From: Kitasatospora aureofaciens
Lineage (GTDB): Bacteria; Actinomycetota; Actinomycetes; Streptomycetales; Streptomycetaceae
Direction of reading: 5' to 3'
Length of the DNA: 64,000 bases
Assembly: GCA_000720845.1 (NCBI GenBank)
Contig: JODU01000019.1
Coordinates: 124,001 to 188,000, forward strand
In this document: positions 61,393-64,000 of the stretch, one piece after another
Layout: every line of letters begins with the position of its first letter
How positions within the stretch are numbered: the stretch's first letter is position 1
Position numbers and translations under genes: made by a program
Notes under the pieces: generated by a model
Seen by the model: only the letters and a program-made list of their open reading frames with translations
The model's database searches: none
What the model was told of the DNA's origin: nothing

Positions 61393-63690
61393 ATGGATGT
61401 CCCCGTGCCCAGGTTCAGTGTCATCGTTCCCGCGTACCAGGTGCAGGCCTATCTGCACGCGTGCCTGGAGTCGGTGCTGGCCCAGTCGTACCCGGACTTC
61501 GAGGTGATCGTGGTCGACGACTGCTCGCCGGACGCCTGCGGCGCGATCGCCGACGAGTTCGCGGCCCTCGACCCGCGCGTCCGCGTCCTGCGCCTGCCGC
61601 GCAACGAGGGCCTGGGCCCCGCCCGCAATGCCGGGATGGACCGGGCGGGCGGCGACTACCTGGTCTTCCTCGACGGCGACGACACCCTCACCCCGCACGC
61701 GCTGCGCGGCATCGCCGACCGGATCAAGGAGACGGGCGAGCCGGACGTCCTGGTCTACGACTACGCGCGCACGTACTGGACCGGTGAGACGGTGCGCAAC
61801 CGGGCCGCCGCGCACCTCACCGAGCAGGGCCCGGCGCCGTTCCGGCTCAGCGACCGGCCGGGGCTGCTGGAGCTGCTGATGGTGGCCTGGAACAAGGCGG
61901 TGCGGCGGGAGTTCGCCGAGCGCGAGGGGCTCGCCTTCCCGCCGGGCTACTACGAGGACACCCCGTGGACGTACCCGGTGCTGATGACGGCGGGCTCCAT
62001 CGCCACCCTGGACCGGGTCTGCGTCCACTACCGGCAGCGCCTGCGGGGCAGCATCCTGGGCACGCCGAGCGAGCGGCACCTGGACGTCTTCACACAGTAC
62101 GACCGCGTCTTCGCGTTCCTGGAGTCGCGCACGCAGACGCACCCGGAGGCGCGCGAGGAGCTGGCCCGCTGGCGGCCGGTCCTGTACCGCCGCATGGCCG
62201 ACCACCTCACGACGGTGTACACCCGCCCCGACCGCCTCCCGCGCTCCCTGCGCGCCGAGTTCCTGCGCCGGGCCCGCGTGCACTGCCGCCGCTACCGGGT
62301 CTCCGGCGCCCGGGCTCCGCTGCCCGTCCGTCTCCGCCACGCCCTGCTCCGCCTCGGCCTGCGCCGCACCTACGGGGCGCTGCGCCTCGCCTCCGCCCTG
62401 CGCCGCCGCACGGCGAAGGTCACCGCGGGGCTGCTGCGCGCCGCCCGCACCGGCGCCCTGCGCCTGCACTACCGCCTCCAGCGCTGCCTCCCGCTCCGCG
62501 CCGACCGTGCCGTCTTCGCCGTCGAGGGCGACCGGGGGTACGGCCGCGACCCGGGCGCCCTGGAGGAGGCGTTCCGCCGCCTCGCGCCGCACGTGCGCAC
62601 GGCGTGGGCCGCCGACCCGGTGCTCCACCACACCGTGCCGCCCGGCACGCGCCGGCTGACCCCGGGCACGGCCGCCCACTGGACCGCCCTGGCCCGCTCC
62701 CGCTACCTGGTGTGCGACGCCGCCTTCGGCGCGGGCCTGGTCAGGCGCCGGGGGCAGGTCCTGGTCCAGACGCAGACCGGGACCCCGCTGGGGCACATGG
62801 GCCTGGACCTCCAGGAGCACCCGGCCGCCGCGCGCGGCACCGACTTCGCCCGGCTGCTGCGCGAGGCCGGCACCTGGGACTACGTGGTCTCCGCCAACCG
62901 CCACTCCACCCTGACCTGGGAACGGGTGCACCCCGGCGGCTGGACCACCCTGGAGTACGGCCAGCCGCGCACCGACGTCCTCCAGCGGGCGACGGCGGCG
63001 GACGTGGCCCGGCTGCGCGAGACCCTCGGCATCCCCGAGGGCACGGTCGCGATCCTGTACGCGCCCGCCCACCGCGACTACCGGCGCACCCAGCGCTCCG
63101 CCCTGGACCTGCAGCGCGTCGTGCGCCGGCTCGGCCCGCGCTTCATGGTGCTGGCCCGCGCCCACCCCCGGCACGGCGGCCCGCTCGCCGCGTCCGGCGG
63201 CCGGGTCCTCGACGTCACCGGCCACCCGCACGTGGAGTCGCTGAGCCTGGCCTCGGACGCCCTGGTCACCGACTACTCGTCCCTGATGTTCGACTACGCG
63301 GGCCTGGACCGTCCGATCGTGCTCCACGCCCACGAGCGGGAGGCGTACGAGGCGGCCCGCGGCACCTACGTCGACCTGCGCTCCTTCCCGCCGGGCGCGA
63401 TCGCGCGGGACGAGGACGAGCTGATCGGCCTGTTCGCCAGCGGCGAGTGGCACGGCGCCCGGTCGGCGCGGCTGCGGGCCGCCTTCCGCGAGCGGTTCTG
63501 CCCCTACGACGACGGCCGCGCCGCCGAGCGCGTGGTGCGCCGGGTCGTGCTGGGCGAGTCGGACCTGCCGCCGGTCGTGCCGCTCGCCGAGCGCCGCCCC
63601 GCGCCCTCGGCCGCGGCCGTCCTCGCCCGCACCCCGCTGGCCACGGTGCCGCAACCCGCGGGGCCCCGCACCGTCACCGACAGCCTCTGA
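61393..63690 (+). CDS. Wall-polymer glycosyltransferase/CDP-glycerol-type transferase
   Basis: This 765-residue cytoplasmic protein has an N-terminal GT2 domain (about residues 8-225; VIVPAYQVQAYL, DDCSPD, FLDGDDT) and a C-terminal TagF/CDP-glycerol glycerophosphotransferase domain (about residues 385-740). The latter carries VLVQTQTGTPLGHMGLD, VILYAPAHRDYRR and VTDYSSLMFDYA. An Arg/Ala-rich bridge (about residues 290-390) joins them. It probably builds a teichoic-acid-like or poly(diglycosyl phosphate) wall polymer. The ATG at 61393 is the likely start; a GTG four codons later is possible. A related gene follows. Confidence 0.9.
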   Translation: MDVPVPRFSVIVPAYQVQAYLHACLESVLAQSYPDFEVIVVDDCSPDACGAIADEFAALDPRVRVLRLPRNEGLGPARNAGMDRAGGDYLVFLDGDDTLTPHALRGIADRIKETGEPDVLVYDYARTYWTGETVRNRAAAHLTEQGPAPFRLSDRPGLLELLMVAWNKAVRREFAEREGLAFPPGYYEDTPWTYPVLMTAGSIATLDRVCVHYRQRLRGSILGTPSERHLDVFTQYDRVFAFLESRTQTHPEAREELARWRPVLYRRMADHLTTVYTRPDRLPRSLRAEFLRRARVHCRRYRVSGARAPLPVRLRHALLRLGLRRTYGALRLASALRRRTAKVTAGLLRAARTGALRLHYRLQRCLPLRADRAVFAVEGDRGYGRDPGALEEAFRRLAPHVRTAWAADPVLHHTVPPGTRRLTPGTAAHWTALARSRYLVCDAAFGAGLVRRRGQVLVQTQTGTPLGHMGLDLQEHPAAARGTDFARLLREAGTWDYVVSANRHSTLTWERVHPGGWTTLEYGQPRTDVLQRATAADVARLRETLGIPEGTVAILYAPAHRDYRRTQRSALDLQRVVRRLGPRFMVLARAHPRHGGPLAASGGRVLDVTGHPHVESLSLASDALVTDYSSLMFDYAGLDRPIVLHAHEREAYEAARGTYVDLRSFPPGAIARDEDELIGLFASGEWHGARSARLRAAFRERFCPYDDGRAAERVVRRVVLGESDLPPVVPLAERRPAPSAAAVLARTPLATVPQPAGPRTVTDSL

Positions 63691-63764
63691 CCGCCGTTTG
63701 CCCACGGGGAGTTCCCCCCTGGTACCGGGACGAGTCGGACCAGGACCACGAGAGAAAGAGCAGT

Positions 63765-64000
63765 ATGCCCCGCTTCAGCATCATCGTCCCGTCCCATGGG
63801 GTCGCGGGGCGGCTCTCCCAGGCACTGGACTCGGTCCTCGGCCAGTCCTTCGGCGACTTCGAGCTGATCCCGGTCTGCGACGGCCCGGACGGCACCGCGG
63901 CGGACGTCGCCGGGGAGCACGCCGAGCGGGACTCCCGGGTGACGCCCGTGCACTCGCCGCCGTCGGCCGGTCTGGCCGGGGCGCGCAACGCCGGGATGCG
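63765..64000 (+). CDS. Wall-polymer glycosyltransferase, 3' end outside window
   Basis: The first 78 residues of a protein with a GT2 opening (FSIIVPSHGVAGRLSQALDSVL, DGPDGTAADVAG, GLAGARNAGM) closely match the start of the gene at 61393. They are probably tandem relatives in one wall-polymer operon, 74 bases apart. The ATG at 63765 is preceded by an AGAGAAAGAG stretch. What lies beyond the edge cannot be seen. Confidence 0.85.
   Translation, partial: MPRFSIIVPSHGVAGRLSQALDSVLGQSFGDFELIPVCDGPDGTAADVAGEHAERDSRVTPVHSPPSAGLAGARNAGM

Noticed and set aside
1..64000. CRISPR array, prophage or insertion sequence
   Set aside because: No regularly spaced repeats, integrase, transposase or terminal inverted repeats were found.

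Overview
The window is a high-GC actinobacterial chromosome segment, almost certainly Streptomyces. Codon third positions are nearly all G or C, GTG and TTG starts are common, and many neighbouring genes overlap by GTGA or ATGA. From memory, the gene order hupA, malic enzyme, HelD, rsuA-sigU, nnaR-narK, matB-matA, ssrA-smpB, ftsXE, prfB, pkaB-pkaA matches the core region around SCO2930-SCO2983 of S. coelicolor. I see no prophage, integrase, transposase or CRISPR array. This is core chromosome with a few local oddities.

Layout. Positions 1-3715 hold an osmoprotectant (betaine/choline-type) ABC transporter whose first permease enters from the left edge. Positions 3731-8962 carry a secreted Lon-type protease homologue, an IclR regulator, a superfamily 2 helicase and an MFS exporter, all on the minus strand. 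A tRNA-Cys(GCA) at 9127 overlaps the 3' end of an antisense SUKH-type gene. Positions 10033-15649 are a three-subunit molybdenum hydroxylase operon (FAD, 2Fe-2S, Mo subunits) whose Fe-S subunit has an extraordinary disordered extension of about 570 residues. Positions 15948-20683 are a sugar ABC importer operon ending in a GH20 hexosaminidase. Positions 20919-25623 hold DUF3039, YqgE, murA, hupA and a malic enzyme. A candidate small RNA (25880-26034) lies before HelD. Positions 28476-29899 encode a sigma/anti-sigma pair (sigU/rsuA), followed by a CGNR regulator and a frameshifted DUF1772 gene. Positions 31734-34404 are the nitrate regulator nnaR and the transporter narK. Positions 34537-40589 contain a Pro/Gln/Tyr-rich membrane protein, an acyltransferase and the matB-matA aggregation polysaccharide genes; matA appears frameshifted. 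Then come a LysR/MFS divergent pair, ssrA and smpB, an S41 protease, ftsX-ftsE, a small zinc-ribbon membrane protein, an LAETG-anchored repeat protein and prfB. Two Ser/Thr kinases (pkaB, pkaA) face a divergent FHA/FtsK-like protein. The right end holds a second sugar ABC importer and two wall-polymer glycosyltransferases, the last cut by the window edge.

How the genes work together. Several blocks are functional units: uptake (betaine, two sugar importers), cell envelope (murA, ftsXE, matAB, wall-polymer transferases, LAETG protein), trans-translation (ssrA with smpB), nitrate import with its regulator, and a phospho-signalling block (two kinases opposite an FHA protein). The most interesting items are the probable matA frameshift, an Ig-like insertion in a MalF-type permease, the giant Fe-S subunit with a Mo subunit lacking the usual catalytic Glu, two DNA-damage-type (PafBC/RecA-NDp) promoter motifs, the tRNA/SUKH overlap, and the unannotated intergenic transcript candidate.
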